Below, piece after piece: positions 1 through 11,577 of a stretch of 64,000 nt of DNA. The DNA lies in contig CM062811.1 in NCBI GenBank assembly GCA_031772625.1, positions 646,672,606 through 646,736,605 on the forward strand, given 5' to 3'. The translations under genes were made by a program, and so were the position numbers. The stretch comes from Pinus tabuliformis. Taxonomy: Eukaryota > Streptophyta > Pinopsida > Pinales > Pinaceae. Every line of letters starts with the position of its first letter. Within the stretch, counting starts at the first letter, position 1. The notes beneath the pieces were generated by a model. The model ran no database searches. It was not told the DNA's origin and saw only the letters and a program-made list of their open reading frames with translations.

Positions 1-1260
1 TCACTGGGAATATTCTTAGCCTGCAGCTGGACCAAGTCCGGATGAGCAGCCTGTGAAGGGAAAAGATCAAACTGTGATCGACAGGCTGCCTTTGAGTAAA
101 AAAGGCATTGAAGCTTGAGGACTTGATGAAGCAAGGAAAGTTGTTGTGAAGGTTGGTAAGGAGGCTCCAAAATAGGCTAAGGGAAAATTTTGGAGGGTGG
201 TTGTAGCTGCTACAACACATCGTTAGCGGACATTCAGACTGCTCTGAATAAGGAATTCAGTAAGCTTAAGTCTGAATCGTAATCAATCATTGGATTCAAG
301 GAATCATGATGAGGCCCAATGAAATGCCTAGGGAATTAGATCAAAGATTGAAGTTCCAAATCCGCAAAGCTAACATGAATCTCATAGATAGTCAGCACAG
401 CGAATGGTTTGTAGGCTCGCTCCTGCCCCACCTAAGGGTTTCTTTATCGCAACAAAAGATAGGGAATCAGGCGGAAGCACTGGAGATCGCGTTGAGATTA
501 CATGAGACACCTATCCAAGAAGATGCTTTAGGAGTTCAGAATATTCACGCGGAATTGCAGAGCTTGAAAAAAGAAAAAGCGCTCGACCAGAGGTGCGCGA
601 AGAAGTTTGGTGCCTCAAATGTAAAAGCCAGGGGCATGATAAAGATCACTGCCCTGTCTTCGCGAATTATATTACAGGAGGAGGGCCAATGCCTCTGAGG
701 AAGGAGGCTACCACAAGACCAAGTACAGGGCCTGCGCTATGGTGCGCTATCTATCAGGTAACTAGAAAACATGTAACGGACAATTGTCACTTGCTACAAA
801 AAATTGTATAGATGGCGCAACAGTTATTTTGCAATTTCTATAAACAGATGGGCCACGATGAGCATAACTATTGTAGCTATGAATTGATGATGGAAAGAAT
901 GCCTGCGTTTCGAATGCAAACTGAAACTCCGCCTCTGGATCAGGGAGTTGGGGGAGCGCGTGGAGGATATCAAGGGTGCGGATGAGGCTGCGGAGGAGGA
1001 GGACCTGGTAGAGGTCGAGAGAAAATTATTTTCTATAATTGTGGAGTGCCAGGACACTACGTGCGGGAGTGTACGATCTAGACACTCCCATCATGCCGAT
1101 ACTATACTCAGTTTAACCACGCAATAGAAGAATTCCCTATACTGATAGCTAAGATGTAGGACAAGAAGGCGCATCCTCAACAGCCTACACAGAATTTATA
1201 GATGATGAGGGCCAAGCCCTACAAAGAGGATTCCAATGTGAATATTGTGCTATGAAGTAG
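1..1260 (+). pseudogene. gag: E1 gag, capsid end and nucleocapsid with a zinc-knuckle array
   Basis: Gag builds the virus-like particle and packages the element RNA. The segment FWRVVVAATT (about 188-219) and the stretch at 306-560 (MMRPNEMPRELDQ, then helical sequence) read as the capsid part. Five knuckle-like units follow: 611-652 (CLKCKSQGHDKDHC, a clean CX2CX4HX4C), 743-787 (CAIYQVTRKHVTDNC), 830-871 (CNFYKQMGHDEHNY), 1031-1072 (FYNCGVPGHYVREC) and about 1094-1135 (CRYYTQFNHAIEEF). Units 2-5 have lost one or more ligands. A Gly/Arg-rich stretch lies between units 3 and 4. From 593 on, one frame runs through with stops at 809, 1079 and others. The start of the gene is outside the window. 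Confidence 0.75.
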
Positions 1261-1261
1261 A

Positions 1262-2056
1262 ATGATGACTGGTGATGATAAAGGGAAACTTCCTGACGAG
1301 AGTGGATGGGCCCGCAAGGCTCCAGAAAAAGAAGTTGGGTTTGACATGGAGCACGCAAAGGACACATTCATGGAAGCAAAGAAAATCTTCGATGAGGCCT
1401 CTACCCAAGGAAGTCAGGAGAAGCTATCTAAAGAGGTTGACCCCTCCATGCTTACTACCTTCTTGGAGACTTGTATGAAGCTACTGCGTGATAGAAAGGC
1501 TATGAAAGGGCTTCAAGAACTGATAAATAAGTGTGTTGGTAAGGAAGGTGCTCCTGAAGGACACCATGCAGTCAAAAAGATAGGCAAACAAAAGACAAGA
1601 ACAGGGCGCGAGATGAGGCTTACCGCACAAATAGGAGACTATGAGATGGATCAAGTTATTTTGGATCTGGGGTCGGATGTGAATGTTTTGCCTAAATAGA
1701 CGTGGGAAAGAATGGGGAGACCTACACTGCAGTGGTCTCTGATTCAATTAAGGATGGAAAACAAACAAAATATTATCCCTATGGGGCATTTGCATGGAGT
1801 GACAGTAGATATAGAAGGTGCGGGTGTGCTAGCCGATTTCGAAGTGATAGAGATTGTTGATGATAGAAATCCATACCCCGTGCTCCTAGGAATTGATTGG
1901 GCTATCGACATGAATGGGGTTATCAATTTGAAGAAGCAGACAATGTCATTTGAAAGAAAATCACTCTGTGTTGTAGTACCATTGGACCCTGCAGAAGGAC
2001 CACGCTATACTGAACTATTCTATGATTATGAGGAAAGTGATGATGATTTGGATTAG
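1262..2056 (+). pseudogene. PR: E1 aspartic protease domain
   Basis: Retropepsin cuts the Gag-Pol polyprotein. The active-site loop is visible at about 1655-1699 as VILDLGSDVNVLPK, where DLGS takes the place of the usual D(S/T)G. The later hydrophobic strand PYPVLLGIDWAIDMNG (about 1872-1919) matches the family's conserved ILG(R/M)DW region. The frame is the same as the upstream knuckles and is broken by a TAG at 1697-1699. A spacer of about 150 bases, rich in Asp and Glu codons, links it to the next segment. The N-terminal third (1262-1600) is charged linker with no motif I recognise. Confidence 0.75.
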
Positions 2057-2212
2057 ATCTATAAGATAACAACGCGAGATCAAGATTGGGTTAATCCGAT
2101 AGCTGATAGACGAATTTCATGGGACCACGAAAGTTCCTATACATCAAATTCAGATGAAGAGTTGGAGCATTGGCAGAATAGATTGCATGAAGTATCTACA
2201 CTGCGCTAGAAT

Positions 2213-2785
2213 ATGATGACTAAATCGCTACACTGTGTGTCATCGAAGGTAAGAAATTTACCTTATTATGATGGTCTAACTGATGTAGATAATTTTTTGG
2301 GTGCATTTGAAAGGGAAGTACCTGAGAAATATCGCTTCCAAGCACTGGTTTTGGCACTGCGCGCTATGCTCACAAGGTGGTGGGGTATGCATAAAGACAA
2401 TTTTGAAGAATGATACGAGTAAAGAAGAATGATGAGATTGCAGTTTGGTTGCCCAATTGTTCAGATAACTAAGAAATACAATGGAATAAATGATCCACGC
2501 GATCATTTAGCAAAATGGACTAAGGTTTATGGAACAGAGGCACAACCAGAGTGGGTTCATATTTTCTGTCACACTTTGGACATCATTCTTATGAATTGGT
2601 ACTTGGAAACAAACCTCCGCCATGGTACCGTGAAGTGGGACATCTTAAGAGAAGGATTTTTTATGACCTTCAACTATGAGGATGGGTTCAAAAACATTGA
2701 CGAAGCATTGCAGGAGGTTAAGGCAGCAATCTTCAGAATACCACAGGATCCTTTAGAATTGATTCAACCATATTGGAGCACCTAG
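2213..2785 (+). pseudogene. E1 second capsid-like segment between protease and RT
   Basis: The reading YYDGLTDVDNFLGAFE (about 2267), then a Trp-Trp pair (RWWGMHKDNFEE, about 2376) and later a long helical stretch (VHIFCHTLDIILMNWYLE, about 2550), follows the residue pattern of a retrotransposon Gag capsid: a target-like FxG..D, an Ala/Leu-rich helix, WW, then an aromatic-rich helix. It lies after the protease and before RT, where Ty3/gypsy elements normally have only linker. It is in the same frame as the protease, with stops at 2411-2413 and 2783-2785. It may be a duplicated or captured capsid, or a family-specific linker that resembles one. The similarity is by eye only. Confidence 0.55.
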
Positions 2786-2812
2786 CTGCGTCATGCGCTG
2801 GAATGCTATAAT

Positions 2813-4400
2813 GTGACTGTTGAAGTTGGTAATGAGGATCCAATGAATATTAACATTCCAGAGGCCGAAATCCACTGGGAAGTTGAATTACTGCAGATAG
2901 AGAATTCAGATATCATCGTGCCACTGAAAACTAGGCAAATAAACATTGGTACAGAAGTGGAGACAAAGTTTGCGAAGATTGGGGATTATTGGGATGATGC
3001 CATAGTAGATAAGGTCGTTGAGTCAATCCACGAATATCAAGATTTGTTCCCTACAAACTTTTCAGACCTGAAAGGTATCATAGGAGACCTGGGCGTAATG
3101 AAGATTACCTTGAAGCCAGACACAAAGCTAATCAAGCAGAGGCCATATCGCCTTAATCCCAAATACAAGGAAAAGGTCCGCTTAGAGTTGGATAAGATGC
3201 TTGAGGCAGGCATTATTGAACCAGTGGAGGAATCTAACTGGGTGAGCCCAATGGTAGTCTAAGAGAAGAAGCAGAAAGGAGAAACATGAATTTGCGTAGA
3301 TCTCGGGAAGCTTAACGATGCCTGCGTTCATGATTACACCGTTCACAGATGAAGTACTGGATAACGTTGGAGGGCAGGAGGCCTACTCATTCACTAATGG
3401 GTTCTTTGGTTACCATCAGATTAAGATCGTGCTAGAAGATAGGAGTAAGACCACCTCCGTAACAGAGTGGGGATATTTCCAGTATACAGTGATGCCTTTT
3501 GGACTTAAGAATGCGCCGACAATCTTCTTGCGCGTAGTCATCGCAGCATTCAAAGAATTTATTCACAAGTTCTTGGGGTTATATTTTGATGATTGGACAA
3601 TGTTTGGGCTAGTAAAGCGCCATCTAGCCAGTTTGTGCTTGATGTTGGATACATGCCGAAGGTATCAGATTGCGCTTAACCTGAAGAAATTCTTATTTTG
3701 CATCCCTTTCAGAATATTGCTGGGTCATGTGGTGTGCAAGTAAGGATTAATGGTGGACCCTGCTAAGATCACTATCATAATTAATTTGGAGGTGCCAAGA
3801 AGTGCCAAACAACTGCGGACAACACTGGATCATATTGGATACTATCGGAAGTTCATAAAAAGTTATGCTCAGATTACCGTGCCTATGGAAAATCTACTGA
3901 AGAAGGATGCTACATTCTCTTGGGATGAAGAATGTCAACACAACCTGGATGTATTGGAGAAAATGGTTATCACGTTGATCCTAGTCTTCCCGGATTGAAA
4001 GAAAGAATTTCACGTACATGTGGATGCCTCATGTATTGCGCTAGGAGTAGTGCTGACACAAGTTGGCGAAGGAGAGATGGATCATCCTATAGCATTTGCA
4101 AGTAGGAAGTTGTCAAAAGCAGAAAAGAACTATTCAATGACAGAGCGTGAAGGGTTGGCTATGGTGTACGTGCTCCAAAAATTCATACATTACCTGCTAG
4201 GCAAACATTTTAAGATGTACACAGACCATTCTTCTTTGAAGTATCTTATCAATAAGCCTATGTTAGGGGGGGAATATGTAGATGGTTGTTGTTGTTTCAA
4301 GAATATGATTTTGAGGTGAATGTGAAGCCAGGAAGGTTGAATGCAGGACCAGACCATCTGTCACGCACTCAAACATGAGAAGAACCTACTAATTTGGAGG
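2813..4400 (+). pseudogene. RT-RNH: E1 reverse transcriptase and RNase H
   Basis: RT copies the element RNA and RNase H removes the RNA strand. RT starts near 3100 (IKQRPYRLNPKYKEKVRLE). It continues with EPVEESNWVSPMVV, FGYHQIKIVLEDR, MPFGLKNAPTIFLR and the catalytic box YFDDW at 3582-3596, both Asp present. The connection region TLDHIGYYRKFIKSY is near 3820. RNase H shows its acidic residues in HVDASCIALG, MTEREGLAM and YTDHSSLKYL. The gene is broken by stops (3259, 3741, 3996), a frameshift near 3335-3345 and another near 4267 beside a run of G. Confidence 0.9.
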
Positions 4401-5709
4401 AAGGGTTGCATGACGCGCAACTCTTCGCGGTGCGCGTTGCGGATAATCACTTTGCAGATATTATCCACTTTCTGACTACAAGGACAACTCTAGAAGGATA
4501 CACCAGTCAATAGAATAAATAATTGGTGGTGCGCACGGCATATTTTGCAGTCATTGCGAGCCATTTGTATAAGATAGGATCAGACGAAATACTTCGACGT
4601 TATGTGCCTGATTTTGAGCAAAACAGTATCCTCATTGAAGCCCATTGAGGAGTTGTGAGAGGGAATTATGCAGGAAAAGTAAAAGCGCAGAAGATTTTAC
4701 GCGTTGGATTGTGGTGGCCGACGATGCATAAAGACTCTAAAACATATTGTAGGGCATGCGATGCATGTCAAAGAACAGGCAGGTCATCATAGAGGGATGA
4801 GCTGTGTTTGAATCCACAGGTGTCATTGCATCCATTTGAGAAATGGACAATTGATTTTGTAGGACTGATTCAGCCTCCAGGCAATAAAACTGGTGCGTAG
4901 TATATCATCACCGCAACCAAATATTTGACCAGATGGATGGAGGCACACCTTGTGAAAGACTATACATGGGAAACAAAAGCGAGATTCTTGTTTGAATATG
5001 TGTTGACTAGGTTTGGTTTCCTGAAGGTTTTGATGAGTGATCACGGTACGCATTTTCTCAATGAAATGATCAACGCACTGACTGAAGAGTTCGAAGTTTA
5101 CCATCAGAAGAGTATGCAATATCATCCTTAGGCCAATGGAATGGTTGAAGCTTTTAATAAGATATTAGAGAATGCACTAATAAAGGTTTGCAATACGCAA
5201 CGGAATGATTGGGACGTTCGCGTACAATAGTATTATGGGCTTACATAACTACTTGTAGAAAGCTTACTGGTCAGACACCTTTTAGGTTGGTCTATGGCAT
5301 AGAAGTTGTGATGCCTATGGAATACATTCTGCCTAGTCTACGCATAACAACTTTCACAGGAATGGCGAACCGCTGAGCCTTAGAAGAATGGCTTACGCAA
5401 CTAATGCAACTTGAGGAAGATATGTTTTTGGTTGGATTCCATCAACAGGTTCAGAAGGAACACAAAAAAGCTTGGCACGATCGACAAATCAAACTGCGTA
5501 CCTTCAAGGTAAATGATTTGGTCTTATTATATGGCAGTAAGTTTGCTAAGTTCCCAGGAAAATTTCAGATGCACTGGCTGGGACCATATGTTATCAAATA
5601 AATTACAGATGGTGGAGCAGTTCAACTCACAAAATTGAATAGAGATCCATTTCAAGGAAGGATAAATGGAAGGCGATTGAAGCCATACACAGGGGATTCG
5701 ACCCAATGA
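4401..5709 (+). pseudogene. INT: E1 integrase
   Basis: Integrase inserts the cDNA into the host genome. The zinc-binding region ends in CRACDACQRTGRS (about 4750). The DDE core is visible in [23 protein letters not shown] and GMVEAFNKI, so all three acidic residues survive. The C-terminal part WLGPYVIK (about 5578) and RRLKPYTGD (about 5670) is the usual post-core beta region. The coding ends near the TGA at 5707. There is a frameshift near 5235 and at least six in-frame stops, so the enzyme cannot be made. It follows RNase H directly and precedes a non-coding gap. Confidence 0.88.
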
Positions 5710-6230
5710 CTACATGACAATAGTGCAGTCTTAGCACTCTAGGCAACTGCAAGGAGGTGCAAGACTATAAACTACACTGTCTGGTAGGTAGAGCTACGCG
5801 AAAGGGGGGTTGCGAGAAAAAGGGTGATGTCATAGTACCAGAAGTGGCGCGAAGGGAGCTGTGCTACGGAGAGGGAGACTGCGCAGCACAGCCAGAAAGT
5901 GACTGTTACAGTCATTGTTCATGATTTGACTACCATTAGACGGTTAAGAGGAGCAGGGTCATGGAATTTAAGGCAACTAAGGCTGAAATCTTTGGATAAA
6001 TACCATCAAATCAGCATTTATGAACGAATTTTGGGGGGAACAGTCGAATTTGAATTCGAATTCACCTATAATTTGCACGTGGCCGTCTAGCTAAAAACAC
6101 TTTGAATCCTTAGAGTTTTTATCAAGTTATGTTGTCGATTGCGTATGAATCACTCGTATTGGAAGGATTTAGTCACGAGCCCTGTATTTTCCAGTTATCA
6201 GAGGTAAATCAGACATTCATCCTAGAAAAG
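5710..6230 (+). other. E1 untranslated gap between pol and the extra ORF
   Basis: This stretch of about 520 bases has no gene that I can support. It holds short purine-rich runs and an AT-rich palindromic patch (GAATTCGAATTC, about 6050-6061). A short open frame from 6129 runs into the start of the extra ORF, but the ATG at 6231 (MLGASPAATM) looks the more natural start. Confidence 0.5.
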
Positions 6231-9200
6231 ATGCTAGGAGCGAGCCCCGCGGCAACTATGAGTACTAGTGGAGATGTTGCTTCTGAGGGAGTAGTTCCAG
6301 AAGTTGTGAGCATGGAGGCTCCAGCTGCTATGCCTACGATGCTAAGGTCACCTAGGCTGAAACCTACACGGTGCGGGAAGTACCCAAGCCCAAGAAAGAT
6401 AAGTAGAAGAAGCCCATGCCGGTGCGCGAGTCACCGAGGAAGCATGCTGCTACCCAGGCTCAGAAGAAGGAAAAACAACCAATGAAGGATAAGGGGAAAG
6501 TGGTCGATTTGGAGGTTGAAGAAGGTGTGGAGGATATAGATGTCGAGGGGGTGGAGCCTATCTCCAAACTTCCAAATTATATCCCTCTATGTAAGGGTAA
6601 AGTGAAGGTCCATAATGACCCAGATGCAAGAAAATTCCTCCTCAACACACCCTTGTTATCGGAGAGCATCACTTTTGAAGGTTCGTGCTTGGCACAGATT
6701 CCACATTTAAAGCTGGAAGATTGGGATTTGGCGAACCATGAGAGGTTCCCCCACCTTGCAATAGAGAACTACATGAAAATATTATTTTACAAGGAATCAG
6801 GTGTCACCGCATTGGAGCCTGTGGAGTGGATTCGCGGAGTGAATCAGTCAGGGTTGTTGAACTTGTTGTGGGTACCCCACTACCACCACTCCAACATCAA
6901 CCTTATTGTTATCAAGCAGTTGTTGACCTTGGTACATGACGGATGCTTGTGGCTGAGCGTATCGATCCCTATCACTGATATGCTAATCCATCGGATCACG
7001 TTGTTTCCGCACTTAGGGTTGAATTCGGCCAAGGAATTTGGCGGAAAGACGAGCAAGCGCAACCTCACAGAGAAAATGAAGGACAAATTCAAGCTCATGA
7101 AGAAGCTATGCAGGTACTCTATTACCTCAATCATCGACCCCGCGGTAAAAATTGCTACGCAGATCCTTGCTGGCAAAGTCATGAGAAAATGTCGCGCGGA
7201 CGAGGTTCCGACACCAATTATTTCACTAGCTGCACAGTGCACGGAGGGTGTGTAGTTCAATTGGTTGTGCTACCTTTGTAGCGAGTTCCTTGCGAACTGT
7301 CGAGAGGTGCAGGATGAGAGTAAAACATTCCACTATTCATGGTTGTTTCTCTCCATTGTGCTCGTTGCTTGGGATCTACCAGAGGACAGTCAGTTTCCTC
7401 TTGTGGAGAAATATTTGCTGGAGGCTGCATAGTTTGCATCCCTTTGGGCAACAAAGGACGTCACGCGCGTCACAAAAACCAAAGTCTTCTGGGTATTGAT
7501 GGAGGCGAGCATTCGCATGGACATCAACTAGAAGTTGCAGTTGTCCCCAATGGTATTTGAACAACTTTCAGAGTACGCAGAGTTTAACGCTGACTTCCAC
7601 CACGTATACATCAGGGCGCGGAAGGATCTGTAACAAAAATGGTTTTCCTTGCCTTACCTCGCTACAAATGACACTATTCAGGAGGTCATCAAGCACTGGT
7701 CGACAGATTAGCATACTCCATCTAATCTAGTAGTGGCCACCAACAAGTCCACGGAGAAGAAAAAGAAGGAAGCAGCCAAGCAAAAGGTCCAGCAATTGGC
7801 CGAGAGGTGTAGAAAAGAGGACGAGGAGAGGGACTGAGTTGAAAAGGAGCACATCATGAAGCAGCAGGCAAAACAAGAAGAGCGCGACTCCGAGTGCAGT
7901 GGTAAGTCTCCTTCGCCCCAAACCAAGGAGGAGGAGAAGTCAGAGCAGGGCGGTGGCGGTCAGGAGGAATAGAGCACTCCCTTCCAAATAAAGAGATACA
8001 GGGATCAGTAGAAGGAAGGGCTGCGGAAGAAGTCAAAAGCGACAAAGCCATCACTGGATCCAATCACTCTGACAGAAGGTGACCTTGATGAGATTGGAGA
8101 CAAGGTGCATGATACCACAGTGGAACTGCTGCAGTAGTTCGAACAGTAGCAACAGCAGGCACTAAGTACCATCTAGAAGGATCTACATGAGCTGTAGATT
8201 CAGACAAGTAGGATCCAGGTGAGTGCAGGGTAGGTAAGTGCTCCATAGACAAGCTTGGCACTGGGAACCAGTCAGGCAATAGAGACGGTTCGATCGTTGG
8301 ATCTATAGGCAGTCACGCTGCTAGATGGATCCTTGAGTGCGGAGGCGGTTGATGACAAGGTCATCGTAAGTTCTCTGAAGAACATCGGCCTCAACCTGGC
8401 CATGCTCCCTAATGAGTTCCTTCACATGCTGCAGGCAGGTGTGACAGCAGAGTTCAGAGCTCGGGAGCAGTGCGCACTAAGCCTAATCAGTGAATATAGG
8501 GTGAAAAATGAGCATATGTTCACCAAACAGATAGAGGAGTTGCAGGAAAAAGAGAAAATTTGGGCACAGAGTGCCTAACTCGCAGCTGTAGTGGCAGAAG
8601 CATGAAGAATGGTTTCGGAATTGCATATCCCAGAGGAAGCACCATTGGACACAAAGATCAGAAAACTTTTTGTGGGCACGTGTGACGCCAAGGCAAAAGT
8701 AGCCAGAGTCCAGTTTGAGCTGAACATGAAGATAAATAATTGGAATTCAAGTCGCAACCTTCAACCTCACCAAAGGTAAATGAATAGCACGAAGTCGTTG
8801 TTAAATATGGAGTCGCGACGGTGGATGTCACGGTGGAGGACTGCACCGCGCTGTTTGAGCAGGCCATGGAAGCAGTCACGGCCTTGCAAGTCTTGAATAT
8901 AGAGGTCTGCAAGCTCCAACAATAATATGATGAAGTGAGGGCAATGATTTGCGCCGTTGCTACAACACAACGCCTTACCAAGTTGCAGGAGGCTAACCAG
9001 CTACTTACATAGGTGGAAGCAGCGCAGAAGAAAGAGGTCGTCCATAAGGCTAGATTGGGGCCTTAGTTGGATGAGGCCTACATCGTCTCCGCCAATATTC
9101 AGGAAAAATTGGAAAACTTGCAGAGTACGTAGTAGAGGAGAAAGCAGGATAGTGTAGGACCAGCCACAGAGCAGCTTGTGGAACAAATCAAGCAAGTAGC

Positions 9201-9283
9201 CACGTAGAGCCTAACTGAAGTAGCGGTTGTACAAGTGGAGTTAGGGGATCTTCAAAGTAAGATCTTTGCACCAACCGAGTGAC
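6231..9283 (+). pseudogene. E1 extra ORF downstream of integrase (aORF)
   Basis: The function is unknown. Such sense-strand ORFs between integrase and the 3' LTR are known in Athila/Tat elements and are sometimes called env-like. I see no signal peptide or membrane segment here. The product starts with an Ala/Thr/Lys-rich part, then a compact region (about 6560-7250: KLEDWDLANHERFPHLAIEN and ITDMLIHRITLFPHLGLN), then a long charged part rich in Gln, Lys and Glu that looks like coiled coil (about 7700-9280). After a frameshift near 6380 the same frame continues at least to about 8760 and carries many stops, mainly TAG. The final TGA at 9281 lies 25 bases before the polypurine tract. Confidence 0.6.
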
Positions 9284-9307
9284 TCGAGGGCAAGTCACAA
9301 TCTTTGT

Positions 9308-9317
9308 ATTGGGGGCT
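9308..9317 (+). promoter_or_regulatory. E1 polypurine tract region
   Basis: A short G-run (ATTGGGGGCT) lies directly before the TGTTGG start of the LTR. This is the position and look of the plus-strand primer of plant Athila/Tat elements. Confidence 0.7.
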
Positions 9318-10168
9318 TGTTGGGATGGGGTCCCCTAGATCAATTTTGGGGCAAAAAGCCCAAGTTTTGTTATATACAGTGTAAAGTATCCGCAAATTAT
9401 GGTCGCGAAGTGAATAGAAAGTAAAGGAGTCAAAAAAATTTACCCTTATTTTATGTAAGTTGAGTCGGCTTTTGAAGATCTACCCATGGTCCGCGGACCA
9501 TGGGATTGTATAAATAGATGTGTCTTAGGGATGTCTAAGGACATGATGATGAATGAAAAGAGGAAGTAGTCTATGGAAAGAATCTAAAGGGTTAGCGCAG
9601 GAGAGTAAGAAGGAAGGCTCTATGGCTGTGTGCACAGAGGCCTAGAGTAGAGTGCGTAGCTGAGTGCGCGGACCCTTGCAGCTGAGTGCACATGAAAGTC
9701 TTGAGTCTGTAAACTAAACTGATTATCAATAAAGAAGATTATTATTGAAATTCTTGTGTTTACGCATTTACTTCTGCTATGTATGAATGCACTTTATGAT
9801 GTGACAAATAATTCTTGTATGAAATAATGATGTATTGATGTGCGACTTTACTTGATCTATATTGTGATATGAATGGAATTGACATTAAGTGTTTATGTGA
9901 ATATTACACTATTGCATGTTAAAGTTATCCAACACTTAAGCAGGTCTAAATAATTGATGGGTTAAGAATAATCTTGGATGTGCGTAAGTTGTTGATTAGC
10001 CGGTTCAGGGTCTGCAAAACCCAGTCGTAGACCTTCACAGAGGTCTAGAGGCCGATTCAAGGAAGTTATATCGACAAACCTTTAAGACTTATCGATCTAC
10101 ATGAAGGAATATTCAGGGCATAAAATGACATCACGCTGATCTTTGGGTGTGGAAACTTGGTTCCAACA
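9318..10168 (+). repeat. E1 3' LTR (851 bp)
   Basis: The LTR starts TGTTGG and ends CCAACA, a 6-bp inverted terminal pair, and it follows a polypurine tract. It has a TATA box (TATAAATA, 9509-9516) and a later AATAAA (9728-9733) that could serve as polyadenylation signal. The 5' partner is outside the window, so the boundaries rest on the terminal motifs and the tract. The five bases after it (TCCCC) would be the target duplication, which cannot be checked here. Confidence 0.75.
9483..9516 (+). promoter_or_regulatory. E1 LTR core promoter: perfect 22-bp palindrome followed by TATA box
   Basis: A perfect palindrome with 11-nt arms (CCCATGGTCCG / CGGACCATGGG) occupies 9483-9504. The TATA box TATAAATA follows at 9509-9516, four bases on. 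The position in U3, directly before the TATA box, suggests a binding site for a dimeric protein. Confidence 0.6.
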
Positions 10169-11112
10169 TCCCCCCATACTGATTCAAGTGAGACTTTAGT
10201 CCGAGCTCCGTGGATTGATGCCGAAAGGGCCAGTAGTGTAGGGATTTGTTTGGTACAACTAACTCTAAACCTGGTTTAGGACCCACTAAGCCAACATGTA
10301 TGCTTAGTGAAGGTAATTATTTGTATTGGATTAAGAAGAAACTTAGTTCTTCATCTAGATGACAACAAAATTTAGAGTGTTTGTTAATTGGTCCAAGAAG
10401 GTGTCATCTTGTTCTATTTTTATTTCCCTTTTCTGGTATCATAACTCCAATTCTTTATGGTATTTAGAGTGATGAATTTCCCAACGATGATTAGTCACCA
10501 GGTATTGATGGACAACAATGTGTGTTGATTATGGCTACCTCTAAATAAGAACTACATGGCCTAGGTATAAGATTGTCATAGTAGGTGCAGGAATCTTGTG
10601 GGATTCTTTTAGAAATTGAACCTTTTCAACAAAAAATGTTTTTTTTTTTTTTTTTTAATCATCATGAATGTTAAATAAGATTCTGGGCAGAAAAAAAGAC
10701 TCTGAAAAAGAAATATATGACAAGAAGGGAGTTCATTTGAGACAGGACAATAGGTATGTGAGTTCTATTATAAAGGTGCAATACTCTTTTTCCTACATGT
10801 CTGGTACAAAACATTGTTTTCCTATACATGATCTTGTTACATTGCAATTTTATCATTCCTACACTCGATACTTTCATAAGGACTGTAACATGGTTTTAGT
10901 TGGCACTATAATATTGATGTTGCAGACTTAATGAATGCTTAAAAAATGATGACATACCAGGTATCTTAATATTTCCTTGCTGAGATTTTTGCTGACATTT
11001 TTATTGGGAAGCATAGTATGATCTTTAAACATCCCCCCTGCCTTCTTCCATGGTTTTATAATCTTATGGTTTGGCTTGCATGAGGACATGCAAGAAGGTC
11101 AGCGTGGGGGAG
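10169..11112. other. Spacer without a recognised gene
   Basis: This is AT-rich DNA with a poly-T run at about 10639-10656. A short open frame (10668-10931) begins just after the run, but it has no recognisable motif and no supporting context. The end (about 11060-11112) is purine-rich and leads into a TGTTGAG motif that may start an LTR. Confidence 0.4.
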
Positions 11113-11457
11113 TGTTGAGCCTCTGTTTTGTCCATATTTTCACACTTTTTGTTGAATAACTCTATACCTGTATTGGATGTTTATAGTCATTATTATTCTT
11201 TTTATGCACTATTGGGCTATTAGCTAGAGGCATTTAGAGGTAACTGTGATTGATTTATAAATTATTCTTGTTTGGTTAATTTGAAAAGAATTTAATGTGA
11301 AAATAGCATTAGTAATATTCTCTGTTGGTGGCAGGTGCATAGTCCCTGTACCAACAGTGCAAGAACTACAATGTATCACCTCTGCAGTTTTTTTTAGATA
11401 CTATTGGCCTTGATTATGCATTAAATAGGGCGTTGTCTACCTGTGCTTATTACAACA
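11113..11457 (+). repeat. Possible LTR remnant (about 345 bp)
   Basis: The sequence GCGTGGGGGAG ends at 11112 and looks like a polypurine tract. It is followed by TGTTGAG, a common LTR start. A matching end (TACAACA) is at 11451-11457. No second copy and no internal genes were found, so this may be the 3' end of a truncated element or chance. Confidence 0.3.
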
Positions 11458-11577
11458 GTCATCACTGACTCAATAAAAGATTTAGAGTCCCATAGCTACA
11501 AGTAGCTCTCGATGCATTCATGAAAGGTTTGGCGAAGTCGATAGCATTAGATGTAATTTTTAAGGGATCAAGAATCA

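Larger units (their letters stand above)
1..10168 (+). mobile_element. E1: 3' part of a decayed Ty3/gypsy LTR retrotransposon
   Basis: The element enters the window already inside gag, so its 5' LTR lies upstream and is not seen. In order it shows gag with zinc knuckles, protease, a second capsid-like segment, RT, RNase H, integrase, an untranslated gap, a long extra ORF, a polypurine tract and an 851-bp LTR. The order protease-RT-RNase H-integrase defines the Ty3/gypsy type. The extra sense-strand ORF between integrase and LTR is typical of the plant Athila/Tat branch. Stops and several frameshifts break every gene. The lineage within Ty3/gypsy is uncertain, because the RT motif YFDDW is not the usual Athila YMDDF. 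Confidence 0.85.

Noticed and set aside
10668..10931. An 87-codon open frame after a poly-T run
   Set aside because: It lies in AT-rich DNA without motifs, and the overlapping minus frame is open as well. Chance is the simpler explanation.
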